From NCBI GenBank assembly GCA_018292915.2, contig JACVVK020000017.1:3277501-3341500 (forward strand): a DNA stretch of 64,000 nt, written 5' to 3'. The stretch is from Batillaria attramentaria. Its lineage: Eukaryota; Mollusca; Gastropoda; Batillariidae. The notes below the pieces were generated by a model. That model saw only the letters and a program-made list of their open reading frames with translations. It did not search any database and was not told the origin of the DNA. A program made the translations under genes and the position numbers. Below, piece after piece: positions 31,896-44,400 of the stretch. Within the stretch, counting starts at the first letter, position 1. Every line of letters starts with the position of its first letter.

Positions 31896-32787
31896 AACAC
31901 CCACCCGGGTCTTCGACGTGAAACTGCTTGTGAGCTTTGTGGTAATGGGTACAGGAGCTCGGACCAGCAATCACGTGATGATAGTCTGCATTCTTTCTGC
32001 CTCCTCTTTAGCCAGCTCAACTCCAAGAAATGTGTGGTGGTCTGTTTATGTTGTTCCCACAGATTTTTCTACGTTCAAAGTCAACTTTTTGTGGCACAAA
32101 CGCACGTCGCTTGCATTTTCGGCAATGATCCAAGTCTAAATCGGAGAGTGACGTACGGAAAATTACGTCATCTTTACTGACGCGCATGGTGCACCGGAAC
32201 GCACTTCTCCGCCACAGCGAGTGCCGCGCGGATGTGTGCGTGCGAGTTGTGTCCAGGCCTGTATCTCCGAAACTACTCAACCGATTGGCTTCAAATTTGG
32301 AGCTTCCGAATAAATCAAGATTTTTAGTTAGAGCGCGCAGGCGATTTGTGATTGCTTTGGTGATTTGGGAGTTATCGCCCTTTTGGGAAAAGTTGATTGT
32401 CTCGCGTTTATTCTATTTTTTATTTTGATAGCACGAATACGGACTCTGAACAGAGGTACATTTTGGAGGTAGTCGCTCTTATACTTTTGGCGCAAACCGT
32501 TCCTCATTTGACGGTGCATTTTAGATCTCAAAATCGCTTATACTGTACGTAGATAATGTGTCTCTGGTGTCATAAAAAATCCCCCCCCCAAAAAAAAAAA
32601 AAAAAAAAAAATTCACTGCAGCCGTTATCTTCAGTTGAAAATTTGTGCTCCAAGCACATTTCCGCCACAAGGCACACGCCTCACAAACATCGAAGAAAAG
32701 ACGCACGCACACTGACAGTATGGGCGTCATTTTGCCGACGTCATGTTTGATTGACGTAATGCTGGCCTTTCTTGGGGGATGTCTCGA

Positions 32788-33132
32788 CCACAGACGTATA
32801 GAGATAGATGCACCGCGGTGCCGGAAAAGTGACGCCGCCGCGCGCCATGTTGCTAGTACCTGGAAGTGCGGCCAGCTGTTCACATAGCGCGCATAGCATT
32901 GGCCAGACGCTATCAGCTGTTTACATAGCGCGCATAGCATTGGTCCGCTTTATCTTACGCCATTCTTACGTCACATTTCTGATGACGTCTTTCTAAAGAA
33001 CTTTGTATTTCAAACGAGGCGTCCTATACACAGAGCCTCTGAGTTCTGGTATTAGTAAGATGGCCGCGATAGCGACACTCGCAAGCAGCGGTGGCAGCGT
33101 GCGGCGGTGCGTCTATCTCTTTACGTCTGTGG
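32788..33132. mobile_element. 345-bp MITE with CCACAGACGTA inverted ends and 6-bp TCTCGA duplication
   Basis: Starts CCACAGACGTATAGAGATAG and ends CTATCTCTTTACGTCTGTGG. TCTCGA lies on both sides (32782-32787 and 33133-33138). The inside is GC-rich with a tandem duplication of AGCTGTT(C/T)ACATAGCGCG..CATAGCATTGG (32873-32944) and an AAGATGGCCGCGA motif. No coding frame. Confidence 0.8.
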
Positions 33133-33138
33133 TCTCGA

Positions 33139-33368
33139 CACGTTTTTCGAATTTCTCCCACTGACTCTCACTCAGCAGTATAATAGAGCGAGAGAACATC
33201 ACAGAGGTCCCAATGGAGCACATGCACAAACGCGCGCGCGCGTCTATGTGTGTGTGTGTGTGTGTGTTCAACTAACAGAATTGACCCCCCCCCCCCCTCT
33301 CTCTCTCTCTCAGTTTTCAAACGGGATGCTCTGTCTGTCTGTCTGTCTGGCTCTGCCTGCCTGCCTGC

Positions 33369-33423
<55 letters not shown>

Positions 33424-34917
33424 GCAGCAGACATAAATCATGGTGAGAAAACGCTCGTAGACTTGTCTGTTAAACACATTGAGACGGTATTAATTCGATC
33501 TTTACATGCAGCAGCGACACTTCAATTGCATGGGGCTGCTTTCATTGCAAGATCTGTATCAAAGTGATTACGTCAATTGTATTATGCGTCATCCTAGTGA
33601 GGACAAACGTCACAGATTTTAAAGAAAACAACTTTACGTCTCTTTTTTCAAAAACAAGATTGGTCTGACAAGCCCGGTCAGTTGTTTCCATTTAGAGAGA
33701 GAGAGCGAGAGAGAGAGAGAGAGAGTCCTCCTCCCCGATACATGGCATTACAAAAGAACGAACGTGACGACAGCAGGTGATTAAATGGAAACAACATATT
33801 GGGCTGGTGACCATCTTGGTGTTGTTTTTTTTTTTTTTTTTTTTTTTTAAATTTCGTATTCCTGTCTTTGATAGCACGGGCCGTCTAACCTTTAAAACAC
33901 ATCTGCAATCAATCTCTCTCTGGTTGGTGCAGGACAGTGTGTTACGTGCATTTAATACCCTACTTGCCACTTTCGCGTTGACTGAAATGTTAGCATCACT
34001 ATCAGTTTCGACTTTCTCTAACGCAACGGGCCACTGCCATTTTCGGGGTTTCTCGATCAATTTAAGTGGCTGTTGATAACCGTTGTTGAGCTCTTCACTT
34101 TGTGGAACAAGGTTTGTTTGCTCCCCGCCTAGACCAAGTTCTTTGAACGTGGTCTTTCTTCGTCTTCTTGTTGCTGGTTTTGTTGTTGTTGTTGTTGTTG
34201 TTGTTGTGGATATTTTGTGATTTGTTTTTGGTAAGGTTTGGCTAGCATGTATGTGGTACCTTTGTGAAGAAATATGATTATACGTTTCAGGGACTACTTA
34301 TTTATCTCTGCTTTCATTTCAAAATCTTCAAAATTCATAATCACAGGCAGACGACGGGAGGCTATAACATAAGCGTATTATGTTTACGTGCGTAAGGAAA
34401 CAAAAACTAGAATACAGTCTCTCCCACCCCCCACCCCCCCACCCCCCCCCCCACCCCCCAAAAAAGACAAAAAAAAAAAGAAAGAAAGAAAGAAAAGAAG
34501 AAGCTTAATCACAGGGTGATTGAAGTCAAAATCCAGACATCAGACCGTGTGTTTGCTGTTTCACTGACCAACTTGTATGATTTTCCGCCCCTGTAGGTTT
34601 GGGGATTGTAATGGAAAGGGCAATTCTCAAGCAAATGGGGGAGAAAACCATAAAAGATCTGCACCAATAAGATATCATCGACAAAATGTTTGCAAAATAC
34701 CTGCAAAAATATGTATTCATTGCTATTTACACTTTTCCTATGTAAATATCGTCCGTATGCATGGGAACTGTAAACAGTTGTTTCTCAAAATTTCATGTTA
34801 TTTTGTCTGTTTTGTTGTTATTGTCGTCGGTGTTTGTTTGTTGTTCTCTCTCTCTCTCTCCCTCTCTCTCTCTCTCCAGGTCTGTAAGACCTATCAAAGA
34901 CATTAGATCTGTTACGC
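33139..34917. other. Intergenic DNA, no genes seen
   Basis: Low-complexity stretches: C and CT runs with TCTG repeats near 33285-33420, GA repeats at 33695-33725, a long T run at 33823-33848 and C/A runs near 34425-34490. No recognisable coding signal. Confidence 0.6.
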
Positions 34918-35337
34918 TACGGGGCCGGTGGTCTAGTGGTTAAGAGACTTGTCACCAATGCTAGAGGTCAGGGGTTCGAGTCCCACTCGGAGCGAAGAAA
35001 TTTTCCTTCTCGTATGTGGCACCGTTCATTCGGGCCGATCGTCGGGGGTTCTCTCCGGGTACTCCGGCTTCCTCCCCTTCTGCTTTGGAAATGTTCAGCC
35101 CACCAAATTTGAAAAAAAAATTGCAATTCTAAATTAAATTAAATTCCAAAATTTAAATAGTTGAGCTGACCCTTCGCACCACGTGATTGTAATGTGTTTA
35201 TGTCCAGTGTGTGAGAGAATGCGTGTGATTCACGTGAGCGTGCGTGTTGGGTTCAGTTCGTGGCACTTTGAGCCGATTCATGAAATTGGGTAAAGCGCCT
35301 ATACAATACTCATTATTATTATTATTATTATCATTAT
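34918..35337 (+). mobile_element. tRNA-derived SINE, family S1, full length
   Basis: Head GGTGGTCTAGTGGTTAAGAG with GGGGTTCGAGTCCC, core CGGGGGTTCTCTCCGGGTAC and TCCGGCTTCCTCCCC, then GTGTGATTCACGTGAGCGTG and tail GTAAAGCGCCTATACAATAC followed by ATT repeats. Best S1 copy in the window. The LINE-like tail suggests mobilisation by a CR1/L2-type LINE. Confidence 0.88.
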
Positions 35338-35340
35338 AGC

Positions 35341-36475
35341 GGATCTAGAATCCTAGGAGAGAGAGAGAGAGAGAGAGAGAGGGATGACGACAACTAAACA
35401 TTTGACGTCAGCCTCACGGAGGTCGTCTGAGGATGGTTGTTCATGTCTTGTGATTTCCCTGTTGGCGTTGTGACTTCCCCGACTGAATTAATTTTTACGT
35501 AAACTCTGGAAGATCTAGATGACTGGTGAAAGATGGACCTGAATGCCTTGGATTTTATTTGCGAAATCGCAAAATTGGAACTTTTTGGACCGGTGCTTCT
35601 CGCAGAAACCTGGAAAAATATATTTATCTATAAGCTCTGTTATTCTTTATACTAAAGCTGTAATAGTGTAGTAGTTCATGTCTTACGTGCAGTTGTCACA
35701 TGTGACTAAAAAAATGCCGGGACGATGAGTAATTTGAAGGAGTCTTTTCATAAATATTTGGCCTTATATGCAAACGACCCCTTCTTCGGACTTTTTTTTA
35801 ACATAAAATCTGTCAGAGCTACAGAGCTGTGTAACGAATACAGTAAAATCAGATGAACTTCCAAAGTTTAGAAAATGAATGCATTTGAACAAGTTTTTCG
35901 TTAAAATACGTAACATGATCGATTTCTTTAAATGGGAGATAACTCTTCTAAAAGTGCGGCAAGAGAGAAAAATCGTGAAAAGTCGGTCTGGAGAATGTGA
36001 CTGCCAACTTCATCTCAAATCATCAAGCCCTTCAACGAGGTGGTGTAGGAGATAGCCATGATTACACCCGTTCACGCAACCCAACACACACACACACATC
36101 TACACACCCGTCGCACAACTCCCGCCAAAAAGAACGCAGCAGCATAGTGTGCACTTAAGGAATCTATGAGGCAGATTTCTTTACGTCACTGTGTGCGTGA
36201 AAATATGTATTGTCTGGAGAAACGTCACAGTCTTGTTTTGTATCACTGAAACTTGCTGCTGCGCGCAGCAAAATCTGCCTCTATAGAGAAATAACTTAAA
36301 AAAAATAAAATACACCACAGCATGCTGGCATCTGAGAGCGGTTGGGCGCCGCCCTTGCCTACTAGGAACCTAGTCCGACCCGTTCAAAACGATATTTGAT
36401 CAAGAAATCTTTATAAGCACTCATCTTGACCATCAATTCAGCGGCGTTTATGCAATGCTACAGTGTTCCCCATGT
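35341..36475. other. Intergenic DNA, no genes seen
   Basis: GA repeats at 35357-35380, then unique-looking AT-rich DNA. No long open frame with a domain. Confidence 0.6.
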
Positions 36476-36835
36476 CCTCTTAAACTAAAGTGCCCTAGGG
36501 CACAGAGCAGACATTGTGAGTTGGTGTTCACCTAGGCAGTTGACTCTGACATCGCTCTGCTAGATTTCCTTTGTTTCTTTTAATTACAAGGGACGACCAC
36601 TGCTAATTTCCATGTGTTGAGATCGGGCATTGTACACTGGTTCGAACGATATAAATTGTGTGATGTCCTGATCTGCAAGGCTTGCAATATTTGAATATTC
36701 GTCAGTGCCATTGTGATCACCGATTTTGGTTGACTGTTCACCGTACTGCCGTACTACTATTGTTTCGCCAAGTGATACTGAACTGAGCTGAACTCTTTGT
36801 GTGTGGCGAATGAGTGTCAAGTGTGTCACGGCACA

Positions 36836-37821
36836 ATGGCTAAAACAACACCGGTTGCGGATATGACACTCGGGCAAGAAGAGGACAGTGACAGCAGTAA
36901 AAGTGCTGAAAGACAGTCGGCCCTGACACCATCATCGGCAGAGAAAGAGCCCAAGAAAGCCGAACCGGCTGACGTCAAACCGGATCAGTCTATTTCTAAA
37001 GAGCGTGACGGTGGTGTAGTGACGGACATTCACGAATGTATCATCACGAGAGTGAATGAGGCGTTGTCCGGATCTATCCTGAAAGACGTAACGGCGGGGG
37101 AGAACCTGCTCCTTAAGCAGACTGTGCCAGCTCTCATCAATGCCGTCTCAGTCGCAGTCGGTGAGGCAATCGACAGACACTTCCGTCTAGCAGCGAGACA
37201 AGCGCCAGCACCACACCAGATTCAAGCTGCTTTCGAGGCATTGCAATCGAACGTGCTGTCGCTACGATACGAGACCGACGCTAATGAACAGCACAGCCGA
37301 AGAGAAACAGTGCGCGTCTTTGGTGTGCCCGAGAACGTCCCGACTAATGCCGCCGACCAGGGTGGTGATGATGCCCGGGCCGCTGAGGAGAAGGACCTGG
37401 AAACCAAAGTGCTGAAGATTTTCCAGGAGAGCGGAGCAAACGTCATGCATCGCACAGGGAAGAAGAGAGAGGGAGGCAGGCCAGTGCTCGTCCGCTTCGT
37501 CTCCAGAAAGAAGAAGGCGGAAGTAATGAGGTGCAAGCGTGCTCCGAGGAAGTGGACAAGGCAGACTACAAGAAGGTCTACATAAATGAGGATATCACCG
37601 TCCTGAGGGCAAGGCTACTGAAGTACACCAAAGACCTGTCCATGGTGGAGAGAGCATGGACGACGGAGGGCAAGATTTGGGCGCTGAAGAAGGAACCTCC
37701 CGGCAGGGCTACAAGTTACATCAAGCCAGTCCCGATCGACAACCCCGACGACTTGTTCGAGTTAGGCGTTGACACGGTCGACTACGTGAAGCTGGGCCTG
37801 GGTCGTTTCATCTTCGTCTAG
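36836..37821 (+). pseudogene. LINE ORF1-like protein, frameshifted
   Basis: Frame from ATG 36836 (AATGGCTAAAACA) to about 37540, then continuing in another frame to TAG at 37819. The N-part is charged and disordered. The middle has a predicted helical region (EALQSNVLSLRYETDANEQH), then RRETVRVFGVPENV and GGRPVLVRFVSRKKKAEVMR, and after the shift DYKKVYINEDITVLRARLLK. This order resembles the coiled-coil, RRM and C-terminal domains of L1-type ORF1 proteins, the RNA-binding partner of LINE polymerases. A one-base deletion near 37530-37545 breaks it. No ORF2 follows; AATAAA lies at 38410-38415. An expressed host-domesticated version is less likely because of the shift. Confidence 0.65.
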
Positions 37822-37922
37822 CACTCCCCTGGAGGTATACACTTTCGTTCTTCTCCATCGCGACGTGTCAAACGCGAGGGTGTCACTCAAGGCTATATTC
37901 GAACGCACACGTATGAACGAAC

Positions 37923-37925
<3 letters not shown>

Positions 37926-37988
<63 letters not shown>

Positions 37989-38060
37989 AAGCCATGTTGT
38001 CAGTGTGCGAGTCGGTGATTCAGTTGTGATAGTCAAACTCACTAGTTTTCATGTCATGCT
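37926..38060 (+). repeat. (GT)n plus dispersed repeat, second copy
   Basis: About 30 GT units then CCAAGCCATGTTGTCAGTGT, GCGAGTCGGTGATTCAG and CACTAGTTTTCATGTCATGC, as at 28027-28200. Confidence 0.75.
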
Positions 38061-38560
38061 ATATGCATCGGTGTGTATTTATGTACGTTTGCAGTTATCT
38101 TCGAGCAAACGCGCACGTATAAATGTATATAATACTATGCTTGTTTGAATATGGGCGTGTTTATCTCTGTGTGTGTGTGTGTGTGTGTGTGTGTACATTA
38201 GTTTGTACGTATGGTGTATATATGTAGATAGACCCGAGTACTTATGCGAGTGTATATGAAGTTAGTAGGTATGTGCGAGTGTGTGTATATATATGCTTTT
38301 TTCTTGATTTTGTTTTGTTCGGTTGTTTTTTGTGTTTTCTTGTTGTTGTTTGGGTTTTTTCTGTTTGTGTTTTAGTTTTGTTTTCCTGTGCCCCCAGAGG
38401 GTTGGAAAAAATAAACTTGTCTTGACCTGACTTGACATTGACATCTTAAACTAAAGGTCCCTTGGGCGCAGAGCTCTACGGTTTCAAAACGTACACTCCG
38501 TCTTTGGAGAAAGTTAACGTTGCTGATAATTAGCTGTTATTCCCCATCAATCCGTTGTTA

Positions 38561-38647
38561 ACCGGCGAGTATTTTGATCCAAGACGCAAATCAACCCTAA
38601 CCTTTAGCGAAGGGTTGATAGCGTCTTGGATCAAAATACGAGTCGGT
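38561..38647. repeat. Long near-perfect hairpin
   Basis: The arms GTATTTTGATCCAAGACGC (38569-38587) and its exact complement (38621-38639) continue inward to ATCAACCCT/AGGGTTGAT (38590-38598, 38611-38619) and outward to ACCG.CGA/CGAGTCGGT. The total arm is about 36 bp, the loop 12 bp. Confidence 0.85.
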
Positions 38648-38857
38648 AAGCAACAGCTTGCATGGGTGTAAATGCTGTATCATTTTTTTCTTGCCCGATT
38701 TATGGTGTGTTTTGAATGGTTATCCTACCAAAAGCTGAGAGCAAAAGCCCAAAGCTGCGCATAGCCAGGACTACACGCAGCAGACGCGCAGGTTTGTGCG
38801 TCAGGAGATAACGACGCGACATAATAAAGTGCGCCTTTTTATGCTACCAAGACTGTG

Positions 38858-39316
38858 TCAATTCACCCAAGAAATCAAATCCAAACAAAACACAAGTTCC
38901 AAACTTCGACTGAAGACACAAACAAGCATGGTAACACTTTGAAGGAAATGTAAATTTGCGAGGTGAATTCGAAACCGACACAAGAACAGCTCAGTCTGTT
39001 CACGTTCGATAATGATCAGGTAACGGATCGACCGCCAGTATTCCTGTCTCGATTCTTTGCGGAATATGAAGCTTCCTAAGTGTTTTTTCTTCCTAAAATT
39101 TTTATGTACCAAATAAAGTGTCCTGCCGCCAACAGCTACATTTAATAACTGCCTGCACAATTCAAACGCTTCAAGAATCTTATCCGTTGAATCGGAAATC
39201 TGGACAAGGACGGATCTGTCATTCACTGCACCGATAGCAAACGACTGCAGTGACTCGATTTGATTCAGCTTTATGTCACAGGTTTTTGGTTTCACGGGGT
39301 TACAACTGCCTTTCAT
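38858..39316 (-). CDS. Unrecognised 152-codon open frame
   Basis: Begins MKGSCNPVKPKTCDIKLNQI and has a moderately hydrophobic second half. No domain, no neighbour or repeat shadow explains it, and codon use is not clearly coding. It could be one exon or chance. A 37-bp sequence at its start (TTGAGTA.GCAGTGCTTGT) is repeated at 39502-39538. Confidence 0.18.
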   Translation of the reverse strand: MKGSCNPVKPKTCDIKLNQIESLQSFAIGAVNDRSVLVQISDSTDKILEAFELCRQLLNVAVGGRTLYLVHKNFRKKKHLGSFIFRKESRQEYWRSIRYLIIIEREQTELFLCRFRIHLANLHFLQSVTMLVCVFSRSLELVFCLDLISWVN

Positions 39317-39823
39317 TTGAGTAGGCAGTGCTTGTCAGGTATAGTCTGCTGTTGTCTTAAACTTAATCAGCGGTATTTGCGTCCGGCTTGCCACGGTTAG
39401 TCAAGTCAGTGAAAAACATACATGTAACCGGTGAGACGCCCGTTTCGAACGAACTTTTTGAGAATGTTTTTGGTACGTGTTCGTCAAAACTGTCCGTGAC
39501 TTGAGTAAGCAGTGCTTGTTAGGTGCAGGCTACTGTCACTAGCAGTACTTGAACAACGAGTTTATAAAGTTGGAAACACCGATATGTCGAGTCAAAATTT
39601 TTCGTCTTTGATCGTGTTGACACAGGCAGCGAGTTCCCACCGAAGAGTAGCAATACTTGTTCATCGATGGTTCTCTGCCAGAAAGTTAGTTTCTCTGTTC
39701 TTTCTATCTGCAAGGAAGAACCTTCTGGCAGGGAACTATGCCTGATTGTCATATGATGTCGTGCTGTGTGTCACATGATTTATCCAGTACGAACATTTAT
39801 TCCATAGGTGAGATCAAAGGGAA

Positions 39824-40914
39824 ACTAGAGAGGCAAAGCCTCCATGGCTCCCTTGTGACAAGGGTCAAGGTCATTCACAAGTGTATGTTTGTAAAGCTCT
39901 TATCACGATCTATCATCATGGCAAGTAAAGTGTCTCTGGCGTTCCGAGTTCCTGGCAATATTACAATTTTCCCCCAAACAGTTTGCATGGCCTTGACCTT
40001 GGGTCAAGGTCATTAAAATGAGATCACATCAATGTCTATTATTATGCCAAGTTTGACGCCTCTAAAATTTGTAGTTCCTCTCAAAACAGTAATGTTAAAA
40101 TTCACAACAGACAGCTTTAATGACCTTGACCTTCAGTCAAGGTCATTCAGAAAGGTAGGTCTCATTGCGGTCTATCATCATGCCTAGTTTGGTGCCTCAA
40201 CTGTTTGTTGTTTCAGAGAAAATGCCAAGGTTAAAGTTTCCCCAAAACAGCCTGCATGACCTTGACTAAAAGTCATTGAACACAGGTATGTCAGTAAAGG
40301 TGTTGCCAATATCTATCATCATGCAAAGTTTGATGCTTCTGGTTCCTCTAGATTCTGAAAAAAATGCAAATGTAAAAATTTCCAGACAGACTGCTTTAAT
40401 GACCTTGACCTTGGGTCAAGGTCACTTAAAATGGTTTGTGTGCATAGGTCTTTTCACTGTCTATCAGCACGTCAAGTTTGGCGCCTCTGCTGTTTGTTAT
40501 TTCTGAGAAAATGCCAATGTTAAGGTTTCACAAAAATAGCTTGTATGGCCTTGACCTTGACACAAGGCCATTGAATACATGTTTATATATCTGTAAAGTT
40601 CTTATCAATGTCTATCATCATGCAAAGTTTCAAACCTCTGGTCTTTGTAGATTCCGTGAAAATGCCAATGGATAATTTTCAAACAGACAGCGTTAGTGAC
40701 CTTGACCTTGAGTCAAGGTCATTCAAAATGATATGTTTTGAAAGGTCTTATGGTTGTCTATCAGCATGCCAAGTTTGGTGCCTCTGCTGTTTGTAGTTTC
40801 TGAGAAAACGACAACGTTAAAGTTTTCTGGACACACACACACACACACACACAGACAGACAGACAGACGACGGAGGGTTATTACATAGACTCCCATTGTT
40901 ACACAAGGGAGCCA
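39824..40914 (+). mobile_element. Pearl/Helentron-like non-autonomous element, copy 2
   Basis: Same order as 111-1600: ACTAGAGAGGCAAAGCCTCC, TGGCTCCCTTGTGAC, seven core units with TGACCTTGACCTT..TCAAGGTCA, a short (CA)n and GACAGACAGACGACGGAGGG, and the end GACTCCCATTGTTACACAAG+GGAGCCA. The terminal sequences differ from copy 1 by matched changes (CTCCC/GGGAG instead of CTCAC/GTGAG). Confidence 0.7.
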
Positions 40915-41426
40915 AAAAGCCGCTATGGATGATAACGACTGATAGTTAATATGCTAGATGCCGACCGTGGCTGAAGATGTTCCCCACATAATAACAAAGA
41001 TGATAATAACAATAATAATAATAATAAAAATAGAAACAACGAAATATTATGTTGCATCAAAGATGACAAAAGCCTTTGCGTGAGGCAGTCCAAAAAGTAG
41101 TTTCAGAAATGAGTTTGAAGCAAAAGACTGAAACACTGAACTTGTTGACGAAGGAGCGATTTACGCGAACACTTGTAGGCCGCATAAAGGCCGCTTGTAT
41201 AAATTGTATTATTGTCAACTCATTCAAATCAGCTGTGATCTACCGTTGGCGCTACAAAGAAGTTTCTGTTTCTACGAAATTAAAATTGTACGTAGGCAGC
41301 AGATGTAATACGAGACAAATGATGATCAAAACATAAATGACTTTCGCCCACACGCTATTCTTAATATTTGAAATGTCAAATTAAGAGTTAACTGACTCTG
41401 AAAAGGAAAACGACATATGGACAAGG
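40915..41426. other. Upstream region of receptor C
   Basis: AT-rich with ATA repeats near 41010. An 86-codon plus frame (41076-41336) has no domain I recognise. No clear TATA or CCAAT motif near the receptor start. Confidence 0.4.
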
Positions 41427-44400
41427 ATGTACACGACAGCATTTCTTGAGGTCACCTTTTTGGTTGGATCACTGACGTCTTCAAGCGGGATGGATGATGT
41501 AACGTTTAAGGACAGAGTTACAACTGCCTTCACGTCGGAGTTTAGCAGGCTGGAGAGACCTGGTTATAAAGCTAACGGAACTTTGTGCCCAACTTCCAGG
41601 CAGTTAGCCGAGAGCCACACACGCAACAAGTCAATTTTTCCGTACACAGAACCACCAGACAAAATGGACAGTTTGACGAATGGTACTCACAACAGGGTCA
41701 ATGGTATGCTAAACACACTAACAAGGTGGACAAAAACCACTAATATTTTTCGCCAAGCAAGTGCAGAAAACTCGACGATCTTGCCAGCGATCGCAGCTGC
41801 ATCATCGGCGGCCTCCTATTCTATGCTTACAACTACCATTGCCAGCAAGAAAACAACAGCGGCAGCAGCATCTACCACTTTATCATGGAGAGAAGCACTA
41901 GACACTGTCTACACTAAGGTCAGGCCTGGGATGTGGCGCGTTAATCTCACTTTCTGTGGCCGTTACGATTCTTACGCCTTTCAACACTACTCCGATGACG
42001 GCGGTCTAGAGATGTCTTATTCTATGCCAAAAGACAGTCACGATTCGATCACTTGTTTTTTAAGTATCTCTGTCAACCATTTTCTTTTCGCTGACGACAT
42101 GATGAAATTTCTGACAATGGAAGTAAGAAATTTTTCGTTGACAACAGACAGCGGAGAATGTGTTAAGAATGCGTCATATGCCAGGTTAATTTACAATGAT
42201 GAATACCGTCAACAGTATGAATCAGAACCATGCACGGGTCCGTTTACTGTCACGTTTGGGCAGTTTGACAGCCCAACCTGGCACTATGTGTATCTGACTG
42301 TCCTGATCAACCAAGGGCATCTAACTACCCCCAGCAACATGCTTCTCTCACTTACAATCTTCATGCACCACACACGCACCCGTGCGGAGGTGGCGCTCAG
42401 TCATGTGCAAACAAACTCTACTGGCGGGTATCTGACTAACTTTCTTTTTGATGGCCATCTGCTCTATTCAAGGTATCTCTACGCGGGATTTATCATCAAG
42501 ATTTCGACACAGATCTTAGTGACCAGTTTCACTCACTTTCATATCAACTGTCAAGATGCTTACCTAGCGCTGGTACGTAGAATGGGGTCGTTTTCTCTTT
42601 CACATTACTCTCTAGGGTTTTCGTACGCCAAAAACCATCAGCTCCTTAAGACAGCTGAGACTACGTGGAAAAGATGTGGTATGTGGAACGAAGGCCCTCA
42701 CGTTTTTGACAACTCGGTAGTGATGGTGTTCGATTCCGGAGCGGGTCAGCCATACACAGGCTTCAGAATGTTGTATTCCATTCACAACGTAACACAAGCT
42801 CCCACACAACTTGACTCTGGCTTATTCAACTGCTCCGTGGCCTACTATCACACATTCCAACAGCACTTACAGTGTAATTTAGAGGTCCAGTGTCAAGATG
42901 GGGAGGACGAGAGGGACTGTCCTTACACCACTGATGCATGTGGTCCTGGAAACATTGATGCTGGAAACAAATGCTACACGTTCTTTCGTGTCAACACAGA
43001 CACGTCTTGGTTCGACGCCAACGATTACTGTGTTGAACGCGGAATGAAACTGATCAGCCCGCAGACACCTCAGGAATTCGACAAGTTCAAGGAAATATTG
43101 ACATTCACTATGAATTCGTCTCAGTTTTTTGTCGGCCTTCGCACATCCGACCTGAACGCCATGTACGCAGAAGTGTGGCAATGGACAGATGGAACTTCTG
43201 CCTTTTACAACATGATTGATAACTTTGATCGCTTGTCTAAACCACAGTGTGCCTATGTCAAGCCTCTGAACAGAGACAGGCTTCACGCCATACCATGTGG
43301 TACGTTGATGAGGTCACACAACAACGGATTCATGCATGTCCTATGTGAGACTTCCAAGGACAACTTGTCTAGTTCAGAAACCCCGCAAGTATCATCTATA
43401 AAGGGTTACTTCAGTGACAGTGGCAAGGTAAGTAAGGGATTAGCACAATGCCCGAATGGCCACTTTGTCAAGGATTTCTTGTCCTGTGATCGACTCAGCC
43501 AGTGTGGTGTGAAAACTCACAAGGCGTCGTGCCAAACACAGGCTGGCGAGTTTGTTGCAATGTACGTGTGTGACGGCACTTCACAGACTTTGCCTTACAC
43601 TCTGGTTTGTAATCATAGACGGGACTGCGCCGACGGTTCTGACGAGTCGTTCTGTGTGCATCCCAAATGCCTTGAAAGGCAGTGCAAGAACAAACAGTGC
43701 GTGACATATGACCAGTGGTGTGACGGCATGCAGCACTGTGTAGACGGGTCTGACGAAATATGTCGACAGTACGTTACGGGGAAGAGTCTCATTCTCCCAC
43801 CCGCCGTTGTGAACTTTAACAGACTTGGAGGGTACACCCTGAGTCCCATGGCTCCTAACGACACTTGCCCTGTTACACACGTACGCTGTTCAGATGGTTT
43901 CTGTATTCCGGTGTATCTACGCTGTAACGGCGTGTATGACTGTTTGGGTCATGAAGACGAGACAGGGTGTGACGGCTACCAGTGTCCCGGGCTTTACCGT
44001 TGTCGTGCATCTAGCGTGTGTGTGCACACAAACCACGTGTGCGACGGTGTGTTCCAATGTCCGCAGCAGGACGACGAGTTGTTGTGTAATCTGACGTGTC
44101 CTGAGGGCTGTGGGTGTCAGGGTTCAGCGTTTGTCTGCACCAAACCTTTCCCTGCAGCCTCCCACCCGGATCTTCGTTACCTAGATGCCAGTGGCTCCGG
44201 AATGACGCCAGACGACCTGGCTACAAACTTTTACCTTGTGAGTGTTACTCTGTCTAGGTGTGGTTTGAAGCATTTGCCTAGTATGACGTTTCGCAACCTC
44301 AGAACATTGGACCTGAGTGCCAATCACCTCAGGTACATCAACATACACGTCTTCCAGGGGTGTGTCAATCTCCGTGAACTGCGGCTTTCTAGAAATCCCA

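Larger units (their letters stand above)
36476..38476 (+). mobile_element. Putative inserted element bounded by ~35-bp imperfect direct repeats
   Basis: CTTAAACTAAAGTGCCCTAG at 36478 and CTTAAACTAAAGGTCCCTTG at 38445 continue into GGGC(A/G)CAGAGC, with few differences. Between them lie the ORF1-like frame, a GT block shared with 28027-28200 and a 3' end with AATAAA and a TTGACCTGACTTGACATTGA simple repeat. Confidence 0.5.

Noticed and set aside
37525..37550. Programmed frameshift in the ORF1-like gene
   Set aside because: No slippery heptamer or pseudoknot is evident, and a one-base deletion in a dead element is simpler.
43420..43440. GGCAAGGTAAGT inside receptor C, a perfect donor consensus
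   Set aside because: The reading frame continues for 2.3 kb beyond it, no matching acceptor in phase is evident and receptor D lacks it; probably a cryptic site only.
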